In this document: positions 1 through 10,990 of the stretch, piece after piece
Numbering within the stretch: the stretch's first letter is position 1
Layout: each line of letters starts with the position of its first letter
NCBI GenBank assembly: GCA_016801845.1
Contig: CM028918.1
Span: forward strand, 13,691,001 to 13,755,000
From: Polydactylus sextarius
Taxonomy: Eukaryota; Chordata; Actinopteri; Polynemidae
Direction of reading: 5' to 3'
DNA length: 64,000 nucleotides
Made by a program: the position numbers and the translations under genes
Notes under the pieces: model-generated
Told to the model about the DNA's origin: nothing
Databases searched by the model: none
The model's input: only the letters and a program-made list of their open reading frames with translations

Positions 1-2600
1 AAACAGATGAACTGGCAGAGCGGTGTAATTAAAACTTCAAACAGAGAATAGCACAGACAGACTTTTTTTTGATTTCCAGGCATTTCGTCAATCTGAAATG
101 TCAGGTAAGAATTAATGAACCCAATAGATGACACAGCAAAAAACGTCCTCCCACAGCCAACAACCACTCAACGTTATCAGCCAAAAGTTGGATTATTTGT
201 CAAAGGAAATCTTCTCAAATTGTTGTAACAGCTGAGAGTCATGTACTTCCAAACTGTTGAGGACTGTGAAGGCCAATGTACCTGGAACATCGCTAGACAC
301 CATTATATTTTCACATTACACACACTAATGAAGAATTATTAATAGGAAGTTATTGATCACAGCAACTTTTATCTGTGCAGAAACTTCAAAAATCTTCAAA
401 CGTTACTCCTGTTACCCCTAGTGGCCAAACATCAGTTTGCATGTGCTGGTTTCACAGAGGAAAGTAAATGTTCTTATACACACTGGTGTATTTTATTTGT
501 ATGTACTAAACCAGATTTATTTAAGGATTTTTATTATTAAACCGTTTATTTTCCTTATAAAGATGCATCATTTGCTCTTAAAATTTCTCAGGCCCATGAT
601 TTGTCCACACATCCTCCATAAAGCAAAAGGCCAAGGACAGAGATGCATTTCTCACATACTTACCGTTACTCAAAATATAAAAATACACATGGCTAAGAAA
701 GGTTTTAAAATTCAGACAGAATTGTAATAATAAAACTATGACTTGTTTCCAGTTTTTCCAGAGACTTTTCTAGTGTGTTTTAATTTGATGATAAAAAAGG
801 AATTCGACTCAAGCACTTTTCACAGGACTCAAATAATTAACGGTCACCAGTTTTAATTGAAGCTTTGTGAATTTAATTACCACCATTTTTCGACGGTGCT
901 TGTTTTTACACTTGCTGACTTTGACTACTCTGATGATGGATAATCTCTTATGTCTCTTTGGTCGGCCGACCCAAAGATTTTTTTTTTCAGCCATTTGGCA
1001 AGTTTAATGAACCTTCCCCCTTCCCCTTTCTAAATAAGCAATGCTTTTCAGAAGTGTAGTTTTATGCCAGAAAAGTACAGACGGTGTGTACCAAATGTGA
1101 CTGAAGACCAGCTGCTGGCATCCAGGAATGATTAACTCTGTTGGACTTTCTGTATGAGATGTTGTAAAAGAAAACCCAACTCCCATGTGGTTAGATTTTA
1201 CTGGGGCGTGTGTGTGTGTGTTATTGATCTACCATCTGTCAAAAAGTCTCTGTCAAAAGTATAGTATAAATCTTATAGTATTTCATGTTTTCTCTGCTTC
1301 CTCCCTTCATTTATCAGTTGCAGCTCACATCTGAAATCGCGATCAGACAGGTTTTCCTGCAGGGATCAAAAAGTCCTTTCTGTATCTGAAATTCCACCCT
1401 GCAGTATTAATATGTTAATCTCAACGGTAGCCTGGATTTTCACTTTCAGCAGCTCTAGTTCACACACAGTATTAGACTTTTGTGTCTTAATGATGCCCAT
1501 GATCATTTTTAAGCCATATTATTATTGTTGCATGAAAAACACATTGGAATAATCGTATTACAGGAAGAAAATCTAAAGATTTATGGCGTGAACGTTGTTC
1601 CACCTCAATACTATCGCTGTATATTTAAAAATGAGTATACTAATTATAAAGAAATTATGTTTCTGTAAAATTCAATATATCAAACTAAATCAAGGTTTAT
1701 TTTTATTTCTAAAGGGTGATATTGTCATCTAAAATAATTAGAAATTCTTAAATCTAGTTATTTGAATAACATTTGATACCATCTTTCTTTAGGGTTTCAG
1801 CAATTCTTTGCTAATTTTCTGAGAGGTTTAGTGTGACAGGCTTTGTATAGCTCTCACTTTACCAAAATATGTATGATATCACATGAGAGCTGTCTAATGA
1901 AGTCTCCATGTAGCTATTTTAGAGTCATCTTCAGGTAATGGATTTTGCTCAGGTGATGTTATGCAAAAAAACAAAACAAAACAAACAAACAAACCTTTAG
2001 TCACATGAGAGCAAATAGTTGTACTGGAAACACTGCGTTTAAAAGTGAGACAGCTGTTAAACACAAGTTCAGTTAGTGTTTCTTTCTTTGTCTCCAGCTG
2101 CAATGCCGCTGCATCGTCTTTGACTGCGTCCATGTGCTGGTGCTCAGTGATGTGAGACTCATGGCTGCTCTGGAATCGAGTCCTGATCATCTCCTCTCCT
2201 CTAGACTCAGACAGACTCCTGTCTGCTGTTTGCTGTCGCCTGGATCGTTTCATAACATCGACCTCGACTTTAAAATGAGTCTCAGCTTCATGTTGACGAT
2301 GTGATCCGTCCCAGCGTGGGCACGTCACACTGATCAGAGCCATAACAGCCAAGTCAGACACAGATTTGGTTCTTCACCATGTGAGCTGCTGACTAACATT
2401 AAACCACACCAGCAAGTGTAGGTCAACCTGCTTTTCTTTGTCATTTGTTGCCATTTTCTAAAATTTTTATTCATAAATAATGACATTACAACTGTGAGCT
2501 TGACACCAGGAGAAAAACAAAAAAATGACTCTGTCCTCGGCCCTCAGTCGTTGATGATGCTGTGATAAATTTAGTGTTAGAGAGTGCGTCTGTAGTTGCG
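1..2600. other. 5' flank of esr2, no coding gene supported
   Basis: No open frame here has a recognisable product. A 155-codon minus-strand frame at 1894-2361 has no family signature and no splice context. The region should contain the esr2 promoter and any non-coding first exon, but I cannot place them. A 25-base segment at 80-104 is bounded by good splice signals (a TTTCCAG acceptor and a GTAAGA donor) and could be a non-coding exon; this is weak. Just before the coding start there are two possible acceptors, CCCTCAG ending at 2547 and AATTTAG ending at 2573, so the 5' UTR boundary is undecided. Confidence 0.5.
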
Positions 2601-3004
2601 ATGGCTGCTGTGTCTCCAGAAAAGGACCAGCTGCTCCTGCAGCTCCAGGAGGTGGACTCAGGTCGAGTTCAAAGTTGCGTTGTGTCCCCAATCCTTAATT
2701 CCTCCTCTCCCAGTCTGCCTCTGGAAACCAGCCAGCCTATCTGCATCCCTTCTCCTTATACCGACCTGGGCCACGACTTCACCACTTTACCTTTCTACAG
2801 TCCAACTATCTTCAGTTACGCAGGTCCCAGCATCTCAGACTGTGCCTCAGTCCATCAGTCACTAAGCCCCTCCTTATTCTGGCCCAACCACGGCCACATG
2901 GGGCCACCCATGAACCTGCACAGCTCCCAGACCCGACCCCAGCATGGCCAGCCAGTCCAGAGCCCATGGGTAGAGCTGCCACAAGATGGCGTCTTAACAA
3001 TCAG
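2601..3004 (+). CDS. esr2: esr2 coding exon 1 (A/B transactivation domain)
   Basis: Encodes residues 1-134 plus two bases of codon 135. Starts MAAVSPEKDQLLLQLQEV and contains PICIPSPYTDLGHDF and FYSPTIFSYAG, the blocks that mark teleost ER-beta A/B domains. It is rich in Ser and Pro, as expected for AF-1. The donor is TCAG|GTAGGA. The upstream frame is open only back to a TGA at 2526 and has no earlier ATG. Confidence 0.96.
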
Positions 3005-6000
3005 GTAGGATGGAGCAGAACTCCTCCACTCCAGTATATTCTTCAACAATCAGGATTATCATTTTCTTGGTTTGATTTCATTTTCCACCAACATAACATG
3101 ACACAGTGTTTTTTTTTTTTTGTAAAGGAAAAAGGAGTCATGTTTAGATGAAACATCAGTTTTTTTTGATAAGAGTATTTGTGAAGAGAAAAATGTAGGT
3201 GCCATAAAAATAAAGTCACTAAATGCTTTTTTACAGTCTTTTGGGTAATGACATGGTGAAGTCTGTTTGCTTATCGGTGTGTTTGTTATCATCATAAGTT
3301 AGTCATGTTAGTAATAAAACGTGAAATGATGAAATCATTCTGCCCTTTCCAAATTGTCCTCATGCCACATAAGAGTCCTAATAAACTGTAATTATAGTCC
3401 TGACATGGTGCAGATTCTCTATGATCTTTTTTTCTGTTAGTAAGAGCTCGAGAAGGCGCTCTCAGGAGAGTGAGGAGGGTGTGATGTTGTCGGGTGGGAA
3501 GACCGACCTCCACTACTGTGCTGTGTGTCACGACTACGCCTCGGGATACCACTATGGAGTCTGGTCATGTGAGGGGTGTAAGGCCTTCTTCAAGAGGAGC
3601 ATCCAAGGTAAGCACTTCATTCTCAGTGTTTGTTGAGATTGTCAGGGGTGATCAAACTATATTTTAAGTTAGTAGTAGGTTCTGTTCTGTTTCTGAGTTT
3701 TTGAGAGTTACCTTAACAAAGTATGTATGACATCAATTGTCTATTGGAAATGAATGGATTGTTGTGATATTTGGTGAAGTGAAGAATCCCTCAGACTGAA
3801 TCCCCAACTTTTCTTCATAACGTGGGCATCTGTGGCTCCTTACTGCCTTTTAACAATAATCCACATGACATCTTAATGGAACAATAAATGCAACATTTTC
3901 ATTTCATTGTAACTGTTTTTATTTTTCTACTTCTCCTTTTTGTTTCAGGACACAATGACTACATCTGCCCAGCGACCAATCAGTGCACTATAGACAAGAA
4001 TCGTCGCAAGAGCTGCCAGGCGTGTCGCCTTCGCAAGTGCTATGAAGTTGGCATGACCAAGTGCGGTTAGTGTCCTTTTATTCTCTTTGCGTCAGCGTTG
4101 TTCTTCCGTCTGACCTATTCTTGTGACGACCTAGATATCTTCGAAATATCTTACAAAATTTGACCTAAGTTTTCTTTCGAAAGCCTCAAGGTTGAGCTGA
4201 TTAGATTTTGAACGTTTGAAGTGAAAAGATCACTGAAACCACAGCTGGACTGACTGGTGGGGGCAGACAAGAATTCCAGTTTGTGTTAGTTTTGACATTA
4301 AGTTGTTTCTTTTTCCGAGATGAACCAGACAATGTATCTTTTGCGGGCACACTGTTCTGATTGTCAGCAGGTCGCTGTGTTCCCTCTTTACACTGCACAG
4401 TCAAGTGTTGAGAGTGAAACCTTCCATACAATAATGAATGGATTAGTCAAATGAGTTAATAAAGTAAAACTCTTATTTTATTATTAATACAAATTTACAC
4501 AAATCAAGTTTTAGTCAGTTGCGCCATGTTTGATAACAGTGTTTTCAGTGTTTCAGTGTTTACCATCACTGTCTTATGTGGTTCAAGCATTTTCCTCCTT
4601 TTCTCATATCCGGAGCAACACGATCCTTTTTTAAAGGCCATGAATGATTCTTGTTACTCATTTCCCCATAAAATGAATGTTTGAAGTCAACAAGATTGAT
4701 GTTAGCTGTGGGGGATTTCAAATGACCCACACTGTATTCAATTTAGCTTTTTAAAGTAGCTACACGATGCCAGACTTCTCCCTCCGGGGGCCGGGTTTGG
4801 AAAAACAGGAAAAGTTTGAAAAGATAATAGATATTAAATCTCATCGTTTATGCCTGTTGGCATGTTCGGTCAGATTTGGTTGAACAGATGTTAAAACACA
4901 TAGACAGCAATTGTGTTGATTTGTCTGAGTCAGGTATGCGAAAGGAAAATGGGAGCCACAGGAACCCCAAGACGAGGCAACTGATGCGTCTGCCGTCACA
5001 GAGCAGAACTAACAGACCAAAGGCTTTAACTGGACCAGCGGAAGGTTTGTTACACGAGCTGCAGCCACCTGCACTGACCCCGGAGCAGCTGATCAAGCGA
5101 ATAATGGAGGCGGAGCCGCCGGATATCTACCTCATGAAGAACGTGAGGAGGCCGCTGACCGAAGCCAGCGTCATGATGTCGCTCACCAGCCTGGCCGATA
5201 AGGAGCTGGTTCATATGATCAGCTGGGCCAAGAAGATTCCTGGTATGTATCAGTGCTAGTTAATTGTATGATGTATTTGGATATTTTTCAGGCGCCTGAT
5301 GTTTTTAAACATTCCCGTGGAGCAGCTCAATTTGGTGAGCAGTGGGGTGAAATACTTTAATCTGACTAGACACAGTAATGGACTAGTAATAATAAATATG
5401 TCTCAGTTCTTCATAATTCGAAAGCTACGTGGAAACTAAACCTGGAGGTGGATGGATGATGAGCTGTGACAGGATCATAATTAGTTTGATTCTCCTTTAT
5501 TAATGAGTGATTCAGACGGATTTTCAGACAAACAGAATGACTCAGAGACGTCATTTCACTCTGAAGCGGCTTGTTTGTGTCTCCTGAGCAGGCCTGAGTG
5601 ACCACATCAGTGCCTGGAAACATATTCAAGTATTTTATTGTCAGACTCCTCCACGATGTTCCTGCAGTTGTAGAGAAACAAAGCATAAGGTCTTTTTCAC
5701 TTCTTCACTAGATATTTACAATAGATTTATAAAACTGATCAAATCAGTAAATTATTTTATTATTGTCATTATTATTATTAGACTAAGATTCATGACCCAC
5801 TGATAACATTTTATAGACAAATGATGAGTACTTTACAACTGTAGATTTTAAGGTTTTGGAGTTTTAATGATCTTTCTTGCTCTATTCTTATCTTATCTTA
5901 TTGTTATGCAGAAACCTCATCACTTTTCAGATTTTATTAAAAACTGAACTGAAACTCATCATGAATCAAGTCACTGTGACATGAAACAATCTTTGTTCAC

Positions 6001-9000
6001 TTTTTGTTTTGTTCTGTCTATGTTCAACTATGTTCAGAGTTACAGGCAGCACAGTTATGTGCTACATATTTCTGTATGTGTCCGTTCCTCAGGGTTTGTT
6101 GATCTCAGCCTCTTGGATCAGGTGCATCTGTTGGAGTGCTGCTGGTTGGAGGTGCTTATGATGGGACTGATGTGGAGGTCAGTGGACCATCCAGGGAAAC
6201 TCATCTTCTCCCCTGATCTCAGCCTGAGCAGGTACCACCACCACAATCCCACACCTCCATGTCACTAGTGTGATTAAAGAATAATTCAAGTTTAGAACAA
6301 TTTGGGTCAATGTCCATGGTTTTAGTTGTAGAGTCAAAGAATCTGAGGACCTGATAAAGCACACAGAGGTAGATTGTAAACAAATCAACAATTCAGCGAG
6401 ATTATCCCAACCATCGTGATTGAACTCAAAGTGAGGGCATTTAACACAGGAAAAGCATTCCAGGCTGATCAACTAGGAAATTGTCTGTTAACTGTGGCAG
6501 ATGTTTAAAAGAAGATAACCAGGTAAAACAAGACAATATAAATACCATTACCAATCATTCAAGATAGAAACAACATAAACATAAAGTAATCTTAATATAT
6601 ACTTCACCAGAAGCCTGTGTTTCGTATTCGTTTTGACTTTTTAATGTCTATTCATGAGGTCATCAAACTTCTTTAGTCCGTGACTTTCCAATATAGGTAC
6701 ACACCCACAAAGCACTTCATCTGAAACACCTGAACACCTGCTTTTCTATTCTGTTCTCCAGCAGCCAATCATATTACACCACAATCCAACAGAAAAAAAG
6801 CAGTTGGGTTCCACTGCTGTTTATCCAAGAACAGAAAACAGAAATCTTGCCACCTTTTGGAGACTTAAACATCAATTAGTCACAGTCTGAATGTTATAGT
6901 CATTCTAATGCTCCATGTCGCAAAGCAAAATTAAAAAATATGTAGATGACACATTTAAAGAAATGATGTGAGTCATGTCAGTGTGAAGCGCTAATCTCAA
7001 AGGAATCTTCACTCCATCTTGAGAAATCAATAACAGGACTAATGGACTGACGATTTGGAGATACATAGCCTTAGTATGTCTTCCTAATACAGTGCTTGAT
7101 CAGCATCATATATACACATATATACATATTCATATACATACATATATACATATGTCAGTGGGTATTATCTTAGCTCAGATGTATTGTTACCAATATATTT
7201 ATGTTAAAAAATATTGACTGATAGTCTTTGACGTGGATTATACAATTTAAAAACCATCAGAGTTAACCTTATAAATCTAGTTTCTGTTGATCTGTATCAC
7301 ACTCATAATGTGTTCACATTCTGTTAGAGCTGCTGCAAAATCTAGAGCAGACTAGAAGGCAGGTTCATACTGCGCCAAACATCGCTTCCTTTGTGGTTGC
7401 TCTTATTATTATGTTGTATCGTTGAAATAATGCAGAGCATGCTGCAGTGTACTCTTCCTCTGCTGGAAGAGATATCCAGATAATATTGTTGAGTAGTAAA
7501 AGTAGCAGAGTGATCCCTCACGTGAAGGTGAGAAAAGGTGAAAATCTGTAAAGCATTAACCATATATTTATTTAATTTTTTAAGCTTTTATAAACCCTCC
7601 CCACACTCTTATAAACCGTTCTCATGCTTGTTATTTATTTTTTAGGCTAGAATTTTTTTTATTTTACCACAAAAATAATTAAAATCTAAATCTAAAATAA
7701 ATAAATAAATAAAAATACCTGTAGGCTGCAGAATCCTGTGATATAATGAAGACTCCCACACATTTACATATACTGGCCACAAAAAAAAAAAAAAAACATG
7801 ATGTATTTGAAGGTGCGAGAAGTGCGAAATAAATGAATAAATAAATGAACAAGTAAAACATAATAATAGAAATGCTCGTACCTAAATAAACATATAGATA
7901 TATGAATAGGTAAGTACATAAATCAATAAGATAGAAAATAAATCCAAGCAGATTTTACTGTAAGTATCATAAATACAAACATTTAAACACTTCATATACA
8001 CACACACACACACATATATATATACATATAAGTTTATAAATAATTACCTTCACCGTCTTTGTCTGTTTGTCAGCAGAATTACACAGAAACATGTAGTGAA
8101 TTGATTAGAGGGATGAAGCTTTGGTCAGGAAGGAACCTGTCAAATGAAGACTCCCAGAAGTTTTTACCACTTTTAATTATGAAAAGGAATTTTTATTTAT
8201 TTATGTTTTTATGTTTTCAACAGTGAACATTTTAAGTGTAACTAAAAATATTTATTATACACCTGTCCCCTTTCTGAATTCTGTTATTGGACCATCATTA
8301 CTGTCGATGCATTAACATTTAAGTCTGTATTTTAAAGTTTCATTCTGCGTTTTATGTGAATTTACCAGGATTTATTTCCTCTCGTCTTTTTGATGCTGTG
8401 TGAGTTGAATCCGTGCCGATTTTTTTTTGCTGAACGTCTGTAACATTTCGGCCCGGTTTCCAGTTTGTTTGAGGTGAAACTCTGTGTTTTTTCACTAACT
8501 TGTTCTACGTGTTTGTGTCCATGTATGGTTAGAGAAGAGGGGAGCTGCGTCCAGGGCTTCGTGGAGATCTTCGACATGCTCGTTGCTGCCACGTCCAGGG
8601 TGAGAGAGCTCAAGCTGCAGAGGGAGGAGTACGTCTGCCTCAAGGCCATGATCCTCCTCAACGCCAGTGAGTACACACACACACACGCACGCACACACTT
8701 ATTTTTTCTGTGTGTTCATCCTGTTTGGTGTCTCAGTGTGTAACTCTATCTGTGAGTGTGCACATTGTTGGCATGGTGACCAGCTAAATAACTTAACCAG
8801 TGAAAATCTTTAATGGGAACACGGTGTTATAAGTTGAAGTATCTGTTCTCATTGATCCTGCTGAACGCTCAGAGCAACACGCAGTACCTGTTTGTAGATG
8901 AACAGAGTCAGTGACCATTTACACAACCGAGTTATTAACATCTCACTGATGTTTTTCATTTCACTTGCCTCTAACTGCAGACTCAAACAGAGGTTATGTT

Positions 9001-10990
9001 TTTGTATGGCTCTTTTGATCGCATTAGTGGAATCAGAATCTAACCTTTTAACAAAATGGAAAGTTCAGATTCTGAGAGAAAGTGGGAGCTGTTGAATTTT
9101 TTAGCACTGGAACGTAACAAATGGACACAAACAATTACCTACTCAGACTTAAATGTTCTTTATAAAATGCTGCGTCTTCTCCATTGGTTGAAGTTGTATT
9201 TGGAGCATGAAATGACCATTAAGGGAACGAGATCATGAGTGTATGATCTTAATGGTGGGAGCGATTGAGGCTATGTAGTAATATTGCTATTAGAAACACT
9301 GTAATTCACACAAATAATTTGATTTATGAGCAGCTTGTCATGTTGGGGGATCATTAAAGAAGATTTTGATTTACACATGACACCCGCTAATAAATGATTT
9401 GTCTTTGACTGTAGCAGCAGATTAAATATTAATGTGTTTTCTTGTTCAAACACACAATTGACATCTGATGATCCACTTTCTGTAATGCAAATCAGACTGT
9501 TACACAGTCTTCTAACTAATGAGCTCTTTTTGAATTGTCACAGATTAAGTGTGACGAGTGAAAGTATCTTGAAAAATGGCTGAATTCCATTTAGCTGCTT
9601 CATAGAATAGTATAGAATATCTTTTACAGAAAATAAAAAAGTTAACAGAAAAATAAATAAATAGTTTATATAAAAAAGAAAAGGTGCAAGTCTCCGGAGA
9701 TGAGGAGGAAGGCTTGTGGGTGCGATGTTTTCAGCTGGTACATGAGAGAGTTCACAGGTAGCTGTTGCGTCAGCCGACAGCGAGTTATCGCGATGACTTG
9801 TGACAACTCCTCTGGATGTAGTACCAAACTCTAACAGCGAGCAGCTCAATGTCGTGTTGAACGGTGCTGCTTAGTAACACTGTTGTGCTCCGGGTTACAC
9901 CAACTCTCCTCAGTAAACATTGCGATCTCCCCGTCCTTCCTTCCTCTTGTTGGTCTTGTTAGCCTTCCTGTCCACTGACAGGTCTCAGTGAGACACATGA
10001 TGCTGCTCTGTAGGCTGATCAGCGCTACCAGTTCTTAATCTTATGGGGAGAGATCGTAAATTCCCCATGTTCCGTCTTCTCTTCTCAAGGTGCTTAACTC
10101 CTGCTCCGCATCCCCTTCTCCTCCACCTTGACCTTGATCTGGGTTCTCTTGTTGGGTCATTTCTTTTTTTATCGTTAACAGGTTTCTGGTATTGTGTTTG
10201 CTTATCACACTGTCATCATGCTCGAATAGAGCAGAGACGGAGTCACTTTGCAGGTCTAAATGTCTTCTGTCTTATGGGTCTGTTCACTGTTGACATTTAA
10301 CATTAATATTATAAGAAACAAGCAAATGGCAAGTAATGCTCGTAATAAGTTGGAAATAGAAAAATGTGGAGCAAGAAAAAAAGAGGGGTTTTAATTTTAC
10401 ATTAAGAATACATTTGCCGTTGGATAACAGTGTTAAGAAAGAGTGTGTGTATTTGTGCGTGTGTGTTACCAGACATGTGCCTCAGCTCCTCCGAGGGCAG
10501 TGAGGAGCTGCAGAGTCGCTCCAAGCTTCTGCGTCTTCTGGACGCTGTAACTGATGCTCTGGTGTGGGCCATCGCCAAAAGCGGCCTCACCTTCCGCCAG
10601 CAGTACACTCGCCTCGCACACCTACTCATGCTGCTCTCACACATCCGCCATGCCAGGTAAGAAAATAAAACAGGTCTGCACTTCAAGAAATCAGTCATGT
10701 GATTCTCCATCGTCATCTTGAATAACCACTAATATTGCTATATTGCTTTTCAATCGTGCAGTAACAAAGGCATGGACCACCTCCACTGCATGAAAATGAA
10801 GAACATCGTGCCTTTGTACGACTTGTTGCTTGAGATGTTGGACGCCCACATCATGCACAGCTCCCGTCTGCCCCGTTGGCCAGGTTCCCAGCAGGATGAG
10901 CCCGCTCGACCCTCCAGCTCTGACAACGGCAGCGGGCCCTCAAACACCTGGACTCCCAGCAGCACTGCAGGCGGAGGTGAACCCCAGTAG
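2601..10990 (+). CDS. esr2: estrogen receptor beta (nuclear receptor NR3A2), complete, 8 coding exons, 560 aa
   Basis: Ligand-activated transcription factor that binds estrogen response elements as a dimer in the nucleus. Exons: 2601-3004, 3441-3607, 3949-4065, 4934-5242, 6093-6231, 8533-8666, 10473-10656, 10762-10990. They total 1,683 bases, all introns are GT-AG and all phases agree. The start is the first ATG after an in-frame TGA at 2526 and has G at -3 and +4. The A/B domain spans residues 1 to about 157, the C4 zinc fingers 161-181 and 197-216, the hinge about 231-285 and the ligand-binding domain about 290-515, followed by an F tail. Glu320, Arg361 and His491 match the family's estradiol-contacting triad, and helix 12 reads PLYDLLLEML. 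Teleosts keep two ER-beta copies (esr2a and esr2b); I cannot decide which this is from the sequence alone. syne2 converges on it from downstream. Confidence 0.97.
3441..3607 (+). CDS. esr2: esr2 coding exon 2 (first zinc finger)
   Basis: Encodes Ser135 to Gln190 plus one base. The first C4 finger has Cys161, Cys164, Cys178 and Cys181. The P-box is CEGCKA, which is diagnostic for estrogen receptors and sets AGGTCA half-site recognition. Acceptor CTGTTAG, donor CAAG|GTAAGC. Confidence 0.97.
3949..4065 (+). CDS. esr2: esr2 coding exon 3 (second zinc finger)
   Basis: The 117-base exon has the size this exon has across nuclear receptors. It encodes Gly191 to Cys229, with finger cysteines 197, 203, 213 and 216 and the D-box region PATNQC that mediates dimer contact. 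It ends in the C-terminal extension CYEVGMTKCG. Acceptor TTTGTTTCAG, donor GTTAGT. Confidence 0.97.
4934..5242 (+). CDS. esr2: esr2 coding exon 4 (hinge and start of ligand-binding domain)
   Basis: Begins MRKENGSHRNPKTRQ, a basic hinge with a likely nuclear localisation signal. It runs through a low-complexity D domain into helix 1 (LTPEQLIKRIMEAEPP) and helix 3 (ELVHMISWAKKIPG). Glu320 in ELVHM corresponds to the glutamate that bonds the estradiol A-ring hydroxyl in ER family structures. The intron before it (4066-4933) shows nothing recognisable. Confidence 0.96.
6093..6231 (+). CDS. esr2: esr2 coding exon 5 (ligand-binding domain, helices 4-6)
   Basis: Encodes LLDQVHLLECCWLEVLMMG and LMWRSVDHPGKLIFSPDL. 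Arg361 in MWRS is the second A-ring contact. Acceptor TTCCTCAG, donor GAGCAG|GTACCA; it starts and ends within split codons that agree with its neighbours. Confidence 0.96.
6232..8532. other. esr2 intron 5, AT-rich with short microsatellites
   Basis: No exon was found. Degenerate (TA/CA) repeats occur at 7104-7152 and 7999-8032, and (AAAT)n runs near 7697-7712 and 7827-7850. A 16-17 base A run lies at about 7781-7796. Confidence 0.6.
8533..8666 (+). CDS. esr2: esr2 coding exon 6 (ligand-binding domain, helices 7-8)
   Basis: Encodes EEGSCVQGFVEIFDMLVAAT and REEYVCLKAMILLN, the ER helix 7-8 block. The donor GCCA|GTGAGT is followed at once by a short CA-rich run (8672-8698). The preceding intron 6232-8532 is the longest of the gene. 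Confidence 0.95.
8667..10472. other. esr2 intron 6, no recognised element
   Basis: Open frames at 9056-9238 and 10043-10300 lack any family signature or splice context. The stretch 9690-9990 is somewhat richer in G and C than its surroundings but shows no coding pattern. Confidence 0.5.
10473..10656 (+). CDS. esr2: esr2 coding exon 7 (ligand-binding domain, helices 9-10)
   Basis: Encodes MCLSSSEGSEELQSRSKLL, then a helix 9 region (DAVTDALVWAIAKSG) and the helix 10 dimer surface (RLAHLLMLLSHIRHA). Codons 424 and 485 are split across the introns. The acceptor sits in a GT-rich stretch ending TTACCAG. Confidence 0.95.
10762..10990 (+). CDS. esr2: esr2 coding exon 8 (helix 11-12, F domain, stop)
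   Basis: Starts SNKGMDHLHCMKMKNIV; His491 is the D-ring contact. Helix 12 (residues about 502-511) forms the AF-2 coactivator cleft. After HIMHSSRLPRW the F domain is a variable Ser/Pro/Gly tail ending GGEPQ, with TAG at 10988-10990. Confidence 0.96.

Noticed and set aside
80..104. 25-base segment with good splice sites at the left edge
   Set aside because: Too short and isolated to assign. It may be a non-coding exon of esr2 or of another gene, or chance.
1894..2361. 155-codon minus-strand open frame upstream of esr2
   Set aside because: No recognisable domain, ends in low-complexity sequence, and no splice or promoter context. Probably chance.
2405..2425. AGGTCAACCTGCT upstream of esr2 as a possible estrogen response element
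   Set aside because: Only one half-site is intact (GGTCA); the second arm does not match TGACC, so autoregulation cannot be claimed from it.
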